Source of the DNA: Tridacna crocea
Taxonomy: Eukaryota > Mollusca > Bivalvia > Cardiida > Cardiidae
Reading direction: 5' to 3'
Length of the DNA stretch: 64,000 bases
Assembly (NCBI GenBank): GCA_943736015.1
Contig: OX031056.1
Coordinates: forward strand, 69,839,277 to 69,903,276
The position numbers were made by a program, and so were the translations under genes. Shown here one piece after another: positions 1-12,000 of this stretch. The notes beneath the pieces are model-generated. The model saw nothing but the letters and a program-made list of their open reading frames with translations. It was not told where the DNA came from and ran no database searches. Every line of letters begins with the position of its first letter. Within the stretch, counting starts at the first letter, position 1.

Positions 1-290
1 TTGGAAGTATCTGCGGACATATAAGTTTCTAAGATTGCAGTGCCTTTCTTTTATGAAATAGTAAGAAATTATTAACTCCTGAATGTATATAATAATAAGA
101 GAGACTCTAAGAGCCCTTTTATTATTAATTAGATGGGTTATTTTGATGACAAATCTAGGGTCCTATTTCCAGTTTTGGCTCAGGGCCACTCAAGTTGAAA
201 AATGGTGCAGCCCACAGAGTTTTTAGCGTAACTAAATTAACCATGTTTTACATTAACCCAAACTTTTTTGTTAGGAAAGGAGAGGGGAGT
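1..290. other. Unassigned sequence
   Basis: AT-rich, no coding signal, RNA gene or recognisable repeat seen. Confidence 0.6.
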
Positions 291-714
291 GAGACACTTA
301 GACCCCTGACCATTTAGACCCCTTAAAATATTGATTTTTGGGTGACAACTAGACCCCTTTGAGACATTTTGACCCCTTAACACTTGAGACACTTAGACCC
401 CTATTTTTATTTTTGGGACATAGATCGTTTTTGGTCTTTTTTAAATCATTGTTGTTTAATTTACCTCTATTTAAAAAAAGAAATAGAATTTGTTTTTCAA
501 TTCACATCTTTATGAAATTTAGGTGTATTTTTTTTTTATAGTTCTTGCAGTTACCTGTATTTTTTTTATTGTTCGTTTACCTGTATTTTCCAATTCACAC
601 ATTTATGAAATATTGTTGTATTTTTTTACTGTTGTTTAATTTACCTGTATTTTCCCATTCACACCTTTATGAAAAAGATCATATAAAAATAACAGATTGG
701 ATTTGGGAAAGTTA

Positions 715-760
715 GACAGCACTGTGGGAAGAGGAAAAGATCCTGCTTACCAGCATTTTC
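715..760. mobile_element. TTAA-MITE fragment (hairpin only)
   Basis: A remnant of the central hairpin with ACTGTGGGAAGAGGAAAAG and CCAGCATTTTCTCC; both ends are lost. Confidence 0.55.
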
Positions 761-778
761 TCCTATACTAACTATGAT

Positions 779-955
779 TTAACCCATTACCACATAATCC
801 CTACTTTTGACGACCCTGAGAAAGAAAACATTTACAAAACATTGTGGGAAAAGGAGAAAATGCTAGTAACCAGCATTTTCTCCTTTTCCCACAATGTTTT
901 CTACCCTTCACAAAATTTCAACTTACAAATCTAAAATTTGAAAGCTGTTGCACAA
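779..955 (+). mobile_element. TTAA-MITE, subfamily A, right end lost
   Basis: Left TTAA and CCCATTACC end are intact, as is the hairpin. The right arm decays after 930. Confidence 0.75.
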
Positions 956-1007
956 TATTAAAATCTTTTCTTTTTGTTTCATGACTGAGAAGTTCTCCTT
1001 TTACCCT

Positions 1008-1225
1008 TTAACGACATAATCCTGACTCCAAAAGATCCTGAGGGTGAGGGCTTTTGAAAACATGAGAAAAGGAGAAAATGCTTGCAGCCAGCATTGTCTC
1101 CTTTTCCCACAATGTTTTCAACCTTTTAGGGGCATATTGTATCATTTTAACTACATTTAACTTATTGTCTGCAAATGCTTTCAATGTGGACAATTCCAAA
1201 ATTTTATGGTGATGTAAAGGATTAA
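1008..1225 (+). mobile_element. TTAA-MITE, subfamily A, diverged
   Basis: Bounded by TTAA at both ends. The hairpin has lost several pairs (GCTTGCAGCCAGCATTG). Confidence 0.75.
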
Positions 1226-1745
1226 TGTAAATTCATTGATTTATTAACGATGACTGAAGGATTGAAAAGAGATATAGATAGAAAAAAGGGTGGATAGATA
1301 AATACTAAGGGCATAAATTCAAAATTAATGATTGAGAAATGGGATATCCCTTTGTATTAATTTATTGTCCTTATCTTATCTATCCCCAGTCAAAAGTGTT
1401 AATTGGATCATGAAACATCCTTTCAGAGATCCCTTAACTCTTTACCAGACATTAAAACTTTTGACTTTGTTAAATCCAAAGAATCAGCACACAATAAATA
1501 AAGTATGGCTTATATTTGTTGGTTCTGTCTTTTGAAGACTGAAAACACAGTGGGAAAGGAGGAATTTTATTGATTTATGGTGGTCACCGATCGTGTTGAA
1601 CAGTTTGAGTGTGTCAGTTATTAATTTAAGCTTTATAAAATTTCTCATACCCCTTTGCAATGAAACTGCATATTGTAAATTTTGTAAATATCCATTCTTG
1701 ACCACTTTCTGCCTCAACCTTTACTATTATTACTATTATAGCTCA
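1226..1745. other. Unassigned interior of the 2.4 kb element
   Basis: AT-rich; only short chance ORFs are visible. Confidence 0.5.
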
Positions 1746-1982
1746 TTAACTCTATAGTAAACTACAAAATTTTAGACTGGTCCAAATATATTGAAAGCAG
1801 TATATTTTGCAGAGGTCAAAATAAAAGTGATTAAAATTCAAAATTTGTATGGAAGAGGAGGAAAAACATAGTAGAAAAAGGAGAAAATGCTGGTTACCAG
1901 CATTTTCTCCTTTTCCCACAATGTTTTCAAAAGGCTTCTTTCTCAGGGTCGTCAAAAGTCGGCACTGTGTGGTAAAGGGTTC
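1746..1982 (-). mobile_element. TTAA-MITE, subfamily A
   Basis: Left TTAA kept; the right end reads GGTAAAGGGTTCA (TTAA mutated). The hairpin is perfect in its inner part. Confidence 0.8.
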
Positions 1983-2083
1983 ATAAAAATTCATAAAGGT
2001 AATTAATCTATGTACTAAAGTCATACATTTACTTTAACTTACCACACAAAAGTTTGATACCCATATTCTACTCAAAATGGGGT

Positions 2084-2195
2084 ACGGACAATTGCCCCTG
2101 CGGACAATTGCCCCTGGGACAATTGCCCCTGCGGACAATTGTCCCTGCGGACATTTCCCCCTGCAAAATTTGTTCACCTGGACATTTCCCCCTGA
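2084..2195 (+). repeat. Short tandem array, GGACAATTGCCCCTGC type
   Basis: About six head-to-tail copies of a unit near 16 bases; the last copies shift to GGACATTTCCCCCTG. The unit contains the palindromic CAATTG core. Confidence 0.85.
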
Positions 2196-2726
2196 ATTTT
2201 TAAAAAGCTTAAAAATGGTTTTTATTTTAATCGGAAATATTTCTGTTTGCTTTAATCTTTAAATTTATAGCAATTTCATTATTATTTTGAAAAATTTAGT
2301 CTTATTTTAACAATATAACATGTGTTTTTTTTTTCCTTGAAATAAGTCTGTTAATAACTCACTAAAAATACCAAATATTATCTGGAATTTTGAAAAACAA
2401 AAGCATTTAGCATACCAAGGAAAAGAACTAAAAATAGAGATGCCTGTTTAAATTTTCCGTTGACTGTTAGTAATTCAAAATCATTTCATCAGCTACTGTA
2501 TTTCTGTAGCAATAATATATGATCTCAAAAGTCAAAATACTTATTTTATGTTTCAAGACAAGATTTACAAGTAAAACAATCCATAGACATAGTCAATTAA
2601 CATGTGAATTTTCTTTTTGAAAATAGGGGTCTAAGTGTCTCACTAAAATAGGGGTCTATGTGTCTCAGGGGTCTAATTGTCACCCAAATTTTAAGGGGTC
2701 TAAATGGTCAGGGGTCTAAGTGTCTG

Positions 2727-2838
2727 ACATCCAAGGAGAAAATGCTGATTTTCAGCATTTTTCCCATTACCACTACATTTTCAAAAGTCTTATATACTTG
2801 GGATTGTTATAACTCAGGATTGTGTGGTAAAGGGTTCA
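2727..2838 (-). mobile_element. TTAA-MITE right half
   Basis: Starts within the hairpin (GGAGAAAATGCTG) directly after the 2.4 kb element ends, so the element may have landed in a MITE. The right end GGTAAAGGGTTC is decayed. Confidence 0.6.
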
Positions 2839-2956
2839 GGTGAACGGTTAAGTATTCTAAATATTTTTGCACTAGATACATGAAAGATGAAAATTGCAGA
2901 TAGTCTATGAAACATTGACATACTATACTTGATATTTCCTAGGAAATGGTGAGTCA

Positions 2957-3066
2957 ATGGTGGAGGCGGTATCATTCAGCATTCAGAGAGAAGTTCAGCT
3001 GCGATTTCTTTCTCCAGCTGATATACCGGAGGTGAAAAAACTGTGTACAGAATGGTTTCCCATAGA
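2957..3066 (+). CDS. NAA60: NAA60 coding exon 1
   Basis: Encodes residues 1-37, from MVEAVSFSIQ to TEWFPIE. The exon probably begins at 2943, after TTTCCTAG, so a short 5' untranslated stretch precedes the ATG. It ends with GA before the donor GTGAGT (phase 2). Confidence 0.9.
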
Positions 3067-6000
3067 GTGAGTAGCGTGGGGCAAACGCTTTTTGATAAAT
3101 TTATCTAGATCAGTGCACTACTTTTCTAGTGCTCAACCTTACAATTTTTTTATTTTCATGGTTGATAAAAACCAAGAAATGCAGCTCTCTTAAAATTGAT
3201 ATCATACGACAAAATTGTAGACCAGTCTAAATTGAAAGCATTTGCAGATGATAGGCTAAGTATGGCTCAAAAATTGAAATTTGTCTTGGGAAGGATAGAA
3301 AACATTGTGGGAAAAGGAGAAAATGCTGGTTACCAGCATTTTCTCCTTTTCCTACATTGTTTTCAAAAGGCTTCTTTCTCGGGGGTGTTAAAAGTCGGGA
3401 TTGTGTGGTAAAGAGTGAACCCCTCTATAAACTGTCCCACTCTTTCCTCTGTGTAAATATAACAGAACTATCTGGTTGTGTATATACACATTTGAAACCA
3501 AACTACAATGTAAACATGTACCTGTAAACGGTATAGAGGCTAAAGGTGACGATGCGGGATATTTGTTTGTCTCTCATTCGGTTCTAGTGATAAATAAGAT
3601 ATAACATTTGTGATTATGTATTATCTTTTTTATCAAACTTGTTGACTAAAATGTATTTGACACTTGCCAAGACTTGGGTCATACAATCTTAGTCAATTGG
3701 TTTGAAAAGAATATTACATAAACACTCATGTAAGGTCCTCTATTTACAGCAAATGAGAAACAAGTTCTTACAATTTATACTGATCTCTCAAGATTCTGTT
3801 TCCTGGGACCTACACCAGTATGAGAGCTGTTCAATGAATGTGTGGAATTTTGTTGTAAAAATCACATTTATTTATTATTAGAGCTAAACTCTTGCCTATA
3901 ATAGAATGAACGTATTGTAAACTTGATGTAAAAATTTTGCAGTATTAAAACATTTATAATGAAATATATGCGTAACCATAGGAACCCATATAACTCGCAT
4001 TGCCGGGCTCCCGATTTTTTTCCAATTTCAAACTTACTGCTTTGTTTGAAACAAACATTTTAAGAGTCTGGAAATGGTGCCAATTATACAGATGTGTCAC
4101 CAGGAGTGTAATTTATAAGTGTTATAAAGTCACATTTAACATGTTGGTCTCAAGACAACAAAAATGTGTGAACATTCAACAGGATCATGTAGAAAAAGTA
4201 CTCTAATATTGATTGACTTGTAATGACGTTGACGTTATTTATTCATATCAGTACATTCACATATCTTTTGTAATCAATTGTTGAAAATGTTTCTTTATAA
4301 TTATATATATTTATATGAAATTTGTAAGAGCTTTTATAGATAAATGAATACACATACCAAATATGAACGTAATTGGTCTCCTAGTTCCATTTTTACGACA
4401 AAATTCCACAGATTTATTGAACAGCCCTCACACTTGCACTGAATGTATGGGCCAACAAACAATCCCAAATTTGAAATGTAGTCCCGGGTCTCCATTTTGG
4501 GACCTTATAGTTACGAGGTCGACAATTTTATTTCATAACTTATGACACCAAGAGAACAGGATGCAATATAACATTGATCATTCAAGAGCGTCCTTCATTG
4601 TTATTGCTTTATTGTTTCTTGCTTAGTGTAGAAAAAAATCACTTAACCCTTTACTACACAATGACAACTTTTAACCACCCTGGGAAAAAGGCCTTCTAAA
4701 AACATTTTGGGAAAAGGAGAAAATGCTGGTAACCAGCATTTTATCCTTTTCCCGAAATGTTTTCTACTCCAGCAAAATATGATTGTACTGTTTGAGCCAT
4801 ATTGAAATTATTGTCAGCGAAATTTAATGCTTTCAATTTGGACAAGGCTTAAATTTTGTCGTCTGGTAAAGGGTTAAGTAACTTTGAAGAAACCCTTCAG
4901 AATAAAGATAGAAGCAATATGGTGAAGTGGGAAGGAAATCTTACAAGTTTTGTTCTATTTTTAAAACAGGTATCCTGATGTATGGTACCAAGAGATAGCC
5001 TCAAACCCAAAGTTTTACTCCCTGGCAGCTACCTACCATTCCAATATTATTGGCCTTATTGTCTGTGAAATCAAACAGAAAATGATGTTAAACAAAGAGG
5101 TAGGCATAACTCATTACCACACAATCCCTACTTTTGACGCCCCTGAGAAAGAAGCCTTTTGAAAACACTGGGGGAAAAGGAGAAAATGCTGGTAACCAGC
5201 ATTTTCTCCTTTTCCCATAGTGTTTTCTACCCTGCCCAGAACAAATTTCAATTTTTCAGTCACCTTTATTTTGTCGTCTGCAAATGCTCTCAATTTGGAC
5301 CAGTCTAAAATTTTCAAACAACAAAATCATAGACCGGTCCAAATTGAAAGTATTTGCAGACAACAAAATAAATGTAACTGAAAAATTGAAATTTGGTTTG
5401 GTAAGGGGGGAAAACATTGTGGGAAAAGGAGAAAATGCTGGTTACCAGCATTTTCTCCTTTTCCCACAATGTTTTCAAAAGGCTACTATTTTAGACTCAT
5501 AATAACCAGGGATTGTTTGGGAAAGGGTTAATTATGTACAGCTCTTCACAAAACCATTCCTCTTCACTTTCAACGATTAAGATTAGACATTGTGAAAGTG
5601 GGAAAAGGTTGATTGATTGATTGTATGGTGTTTTATGCCTTTTTCAACATTATTTCAGTTATATCTCAGCGATCAGTGCACCTGTCCATGCGTTTCTGGA
5701 GTTAGTTTCTTTTACCAGTACTTTGCACAATTTTCTTTCCAAGCCACTGGTTGCTTTCCTACATGATTGTCAACAAAACAATGGACAGTGGTGGGATAGT
5801 AATGAATCCATTTGCAGCGACTATCATCAACCCTCGGAAAGAAATTGGCTGAGCCAGGGGTTGTAGCCAGGAATCCAATCCAGGACACTGTGTTCTCAAG
5901 TCCTGCACGCTACCGACTGAGCTACTGGGGCTCGGTGCGGGAAAAAGAGAAAATAATTTAAACATTGTGGGAAAAGAAGAAAATGCTGGTAACCACAATG

Positions 6001-9000
6001 TTTTCCATCCTTCTGAAGGCAAATTTCTATTCTTGAAGCAGTGATTGTGTTGTTTATGAAAACATTCAGTCTGGGTCGAATTGAAATTTGTCATTAGAGG
6101 CATATTAACTGTTCATAGAATCTATTATTTACTTTTTGAAAGTTACATCATTTTATAAATATAGCAGAAAAGATCACATAAAATGTTCTGAAAGGGGGAA
6201 AAAAGCTTGTAATACCTTGACCACACAATCCTGTCTTTAACAACCTTGAAAGAGACAGCTTTTGAAAATGTTGGGAAAAGGAGAAAATCGAAGGTAACCA
6301 GCATTTTCTCCTTTTCTATAGTGTTTTCAAAAGCCTTCTTCGTCAGGGTCAAAAAACATTGGATTGATTGGTAAAGAGTTAGTGTAGTATGAATGACAAA
6401 CAGTAAGTGTAACTTTTTATACCCCCCACAACATAGTGGAGAGGGCTATACTGGAATCACCATGGCTGTCTGTCCGTCCGTCTGTCTGTAGACACAAATT
6501 TGTCCGAAGCAATACTCCTACAATTTTTCATGCACTTAACTGAAATTTACACACAGGGTTCCTATATATATATGAAGTTGTGCATGTGTGCAATTTTCAT
6601 GACCCTGCTGCGATTTGTAACGGAATATTCTATCCTTGAACTTTTTTCAACTCTTACTTTTGTACTAAACCATTCTGCATTCTGTGACAAAGACCTGTTT
6701 CTGTGACAAGGACCTGGTTGGGGTTATAATCATGTTTAGTGACAGCTCTAGTTTTTTTTTTTTTTTACAGGATTCTGATATTTTGGCGCCTGCCTTTCCC
6801 AGCACAGTACAGGTTGCCTATATTCTTAGTTTAGGTGTGGTTGTGGATTATAGAAAACATGGAATAGGTAAGGCAATTGTTTACGATATTTTGGTAATCT
6901 ATTACTTACTAAACAGGCTTGACACCGGACAATAAAATTTTAGCTTTTGAAAATATGTGCATTGGACTTATGATTTGTCTGCTTGATTATATGATGTTTA
7001 CCCCTTTCCCACATAATCCCTACTTTTAACAACCTTGAGAAAGAACCAGCATTTTCTTCTTTTCCCACAATGTTTTCTACCCTTTCCAGTTCAAATTTCA
7101 AGTTTTGATTCACGTTTATTTTGTCTTCTGCAAATGCTTTCAGTTCGGACCAGTTCAAAATTTTGTTGTTTGGTGAAGAATTAACTAAATACAATCTATT
7201 GAAAATTACAAAGATTTTGACACAAGATACAGATGAAAAATTAGACTGCATGCTATGTGAAGTCTGATCTTGACCTGTGGCTCAGAAAAAGCGTTAGCAG
7301 GGGAGGTGCATTTGAGCTAAAGGCCTATTAACTGCCAGATATATAAAACTTGGCGATCAACATGCAAACAAGTTTTATCTATACAATTGTATAGTACTGA
7401 TATTATTACAGGTTTGACGACCCTGAGAAAGAAGCCTTTAGAAAACATCGTAGGAAAAGGAGAAAATGCTGGTAACCAGCATTTTCTCCTTTTCCCACAA
7501 TGTTTTCTACCATTTCACAAAACAAATTTTAAATTTTCAGTCACTTTTATTTGTTGTCTGCAAATGCTTTCCATTTGGACCAGTCTAAAATATTGTCGTT
7601 TGGTAAAGAGTTAAGCCACACTGAAATTTTCCTCTGCAAATGCTTTCAATTTGGATAGATCTAAAATTTTGCTGTGTGATAACCCATTTACTCCCTTTTC
7701 ACATACTGTATTTAATATTGGTAGTTGTTATGTGTATGAATCATTCCAATCCTATGATATGCTGTTTTTCTTCTACAGGCTCACTGCTATTGGATAGCTT
7801 ACTGTCCTATTTAACAACAAAAGAATACAGTAATTGTAAAGCAGCCTACCTACATGTCTTGTCCACCAACCACAATGCCATTCGGTTCTATGAACGTAGA
7901 AACTTCAGGGCCCATAGTTACCTCCCTTACTACTACTCCATACAGGGCAAACCTCGAGACGGTTATTCCTATGTTTTGTATATAAATGGAGGCCAGCCTC
8001 CCTGGTCAATATTATATCCTTTATGTTTCAATACTTATGATGCTTTGACAAACCTGTCAGTCACCTGGTTAAGATGTGTTGAATGTATTATCACAAAACA
8101 TAATTATATCCCAGCAGAACGAATGCTTTCAGGGGGTATACTGGAATAAGCATGTCTGTCCGTCCAAGCCACTGTGTACAAAATACTGTCAAGGCGCTGT
8201 GGGGGGGGGGTATAAAATCACATTCAGTGACAGCTCTAGTTTTTTTTTCTGCTTTTCTATGATTGATGATTGTATGTGTTAACTCATTGCCAAACAACAA
8301 AATTTTAGACTGGTTCAAATTGAAAGCATTTGCAGACGACAAAATAAAGGTGACAGAAAAATTGAAATTTGCTCTGGGAAGGGTAGAAAACACTGTTGGA
8401 AAAGGAGAAAATGCTGTTTACCAGCATTTTCTCCTTTTCCTACAGTGTTTTCAAAAGGCTTCTTTCTCAGGAGCGTCAAAAGTAGGGATTGTGTAGTAAT
8501 GGGTTAAACATCATTGTCAACATTATTTTATTATATCACAGCAGCCAATGCACCTATCCATACTTCCCTGGAGTTTATTTTAATCAGCACTCCGCACAAT
8601 ATTTTTTTCAAGCCACTGGCTGCCTTCCCCACATAACCATTGTCGAAACAATGGCCAATTGTGAGAGGGGGAAGAATCCTGTTGCAATGACTATCATCAA
8701 TTTTCGGAAAGAAATGGACAAAGCCCAGGATTGAACCAGGTACTCCCTGTTCTCAAACCCTGTTATCTACCGACTGAGGTCATGGGGCTCAGGTCTGCCA
8801 TACCAAATTTGAACATAGTACTTTTTCTTCTTCACTTTCTTGTTTAACACATTACCAAACAACAATATTTCAGGTTTGTCCAAATCAAAAGCATTTGCAG
8901 ATGACAAAATAAAAGTGACTGTAAATTTGAAATTTGTTTTATGAAGGGTAGAAAACATTGTGGGAAAAGGAGAAAACGACATTGTGGGAAAAGGAGAAAA

Positions 9001-12000
9001 TGCTGGTTACCAGCATTTTCTCCTTTTCCCACAATGTTTTCTAAAGGCTTCTTTCTCAGGGCTGCCAAAAGTAGGGATTGTGTTAATGGGTTAACTCTTT
9101 ACCTCACAATCCCAAATTTTAACGACCCTGAAGAAAAAGCCTTTTGAAAGCATTGTGAGAAAAGGAGAAAATGCTGGTAACCAGTATTTTCTCCTTTTCC
9201 CACTATGTTTTCTACCCTTCACAAAACAAATTTCAAATTTTCAGTCACTTTTATTTTGAGGTCTGCAAATGCTTTCGATTTGGGCAAAGCTAAAATTTTG
9301 CCATTTGGTAAATAGTCTAAGGCCTGGCCAGCTGGATTCAATTTTTTTTCAATCCATCTGGTAGAAAAATTTCATTGGTACCAGGTGATAGTACAGCTAT
9401 ATAGAAGTCAAATTAGGGTGGATGCCAGAAACAAAAGTGGTGCAGATTTTTTTCAGACGACATTTTGTTACCCCACCCACTGAAAATGCATTGAATTAAG
9501 CTTATGTGTACAAACCACAAAATTTCAATATCTGCCAGAGTTTATTGACTGCAAATAGTTCTAATTGGCAGTGAAGCGCATAAGTAATGGTAAAATTAAG
9601 TTACAGGAGGAGAAAATATAGATTGGGCGCCTTGGTGTTACCCCACCCACCAAATTTGCATACATTTACTGAAAATCATGAACAACTTAATATCATTTAA
9701 GACCTTTGGGTTTCAGCTTCTTGTAGAAGGGTTTAATGAGAACTAAATGCTTACTATTGTACTAAATTGCTGCATTGTATTTATGCTTTGGTCTTGCTTA
9801 TCCTTTACCCCACCCACTATGAGCTAATATATAGTTATGGCAGATTGTAGGAGACATGATTTTTGAAAATGAAGTTGGATTTTTTTTTTTGTTTGATAAG
9901 GTTTCTTATATGTACAAATAGAATGTACTGCACACGGAAAAATGCATATTCCACACTTGAATATTGTTTACGGTGATGCAATGCCAGTCATAACACATTG
10001 ACATGTCCTTCATGTAACGAAATTGTAAAGTAAAAGAAATCCCATTCTTATTAAGAAAATTAGATATTTTTTAGGTCAGATTGCACTTCGAACCATCTGT
10101 ATAACGCATATTTGTTTTATTTGAATTGAGTATTTTGGAACAAAATTTTGGCACATTATATGTCGGAGAAAATCAGTTTTTTGCAACTACATGTATTTTA
10201 ATTCCTTGAAAAGTTATGTAGATTTAGTAAATAGCTGTTTGTAATGAAAATGTAACTGTATTTTCTGTTTTGTTTCCAGAATGTTCTTTATTAAATTAAA
10301 TGGCGTGGCTTCATTTTATGAGCAGTTTTTATCATTGTTATATAATAAACGACACATGTGTTACAGCAATGACACAAAATGTTATAGTGCAGACGCATAA
10401 AAGTGTTAAAAAAAATTTTGTACTTAGTGCCTTTATTTGAGAAAAAATAAACTAAACAATTATTGAATAGTTATACATGAAATGAAGAAAAGTCATTTGC
10501 ACCAAAATACTGTCTTGTTGACTAGTTAAGATTTGTTATGTAGGAAATAAATCCGTTACATCATGACATTTCAAAATAAAACAGAAATACACCCACATCC
10601 ACACCCCACACACACAAATATATATACACACACAAAGCAGCTGTACTGTCAATGCAGCAAACAAAGAAGCTGATGATTGATCACACATCACAATTACGCT
10701 CAATGAACTGTGCATTTGTTTAAGTCATCAAGAGGTATTTAGCTCTACTGGTTGAAGGCAAGCGCGCTTATGTCATAGCCCGGTGTCCGTTGTGCGTCTG
10801 TCCATGCGTGCATTAACTTATATTTCAAACATCTTCTCTGACACCACCCATCCAATTTTGATGAAACTTTACAGAAATTATCCTGCCGTGGCCTTCTTCA
10901 GAATTTCTTGAAAGAATTTGATTCCCTTAAAAACTCTGGTTGCCATGGCAACAAAACTGAAAAATATTGAAAACCTTCGAAAATCTTCTTATCCGAAACC
11001 ATAAGGCCCAGGGCTACCAAACTTGGCATGTAGTTTTATGTAGCGAGCCTCTACAGTGCTCCTTCAAATAATAGCTATGGAGTCAAAATTGACCCCTCTC
11101 CGAGGGGGTCAAAAGTTTTATATGGGGTTATATAGGTAAAATTTTGAAATCCTTCTGATCCCTAGCCATAGGGCCTTGGTTGGTTGGTTGGTTGGTTGCA
11201 TTGGGGTTTAACACTACTTCAACAGCTAAGGTCATATCATGGGGGTCGGTGACGCACATGTCTTTCCTGGTTTTCTTTCCATAGCCACCGACTACTTTTC
11301 TCACATGCTTCAGCAGATGTGAGAGGGGAAAATACGTCGGAAAGAAAGTTCACCTCAACCGGGTATCGAACTCACAACCATCAGGTCATGAGTCCGACAC
11401 GATCACCACTGAGCCACCAGGGCGGGCCATAGGGCCTTGGGCCATCAAATTTGGCATGTATCTTTATCAAGTGGGCGTGTACCAAGGGTACCCAACTTAT
11501 AGCCCTGGGGTCAAATTTGGCACGGCCCCGGGGGTCACAACTTTTATATTGGCTTATATTGGGAAAACCTCTATTTGTACATAACCACAAAGCCTTGGAC
11601 TACCAAATGTTGCATGTAGCTTTATATAGTGGGCCTCTACCAGGAGGGCCCAAATTAAAGCCTTGGGGTTAAGTTTGTCCCCACACCAGGGGTCACACGT
11701 TTTACCTGGGCTTTTGTGGTGAAAACTTTTTTAATGATCTTTTTACGAACCATAGTAAGGCCTAGGGCTACCAAATTTAGCCGTTTCATGGGTCTCGTGT
11801 TTTACATAGCATTTATTTTAGGAAACTTTGAAAACCTTCTGGTATACCACACATCCTATATTATGTAATACGGAAGTTTATCTTACGGACCTCCACCAAG
11901 TTTCAAGTAATTATAGCTTTGTGGTAAAAAATGGCTTTGCCCAGGGGTCAAGGGGTCATAACATTCTTGTAGAACTTCATAGGAAAAAATGTATGCCTTC

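Larger units (their letters stand above)
291..2725. mobile_element. 2.4 kb element with motif-rich inverted ends
   Basis: The left end (291-412) repeats GACACTTAGACCCCT and GACCATTTAGACCCCTTAAA motifs. The right end (2619-2725) carries the same series reversed: AGGGGTCTAAGTGTCT, AAGGGGTCTAAATGGTC. The interior has no coding sequence and contains three MITEs and a short tandem array. It is probably a non-autonomous DNA element. Exact boundaries and target duplication were not found. Confidence 0.72.

Noticed and set aside
5621-5866. 81-codon open frame
   Set aside because: Lies wholly within SINE S1.
8014-8149. In-frame extension of NAA60 exon 4 as normal coding sequence
   Set aside because: It has no similarity to the conserved C-terminus, whereas the exon at 13925 does; it is treated as intron.
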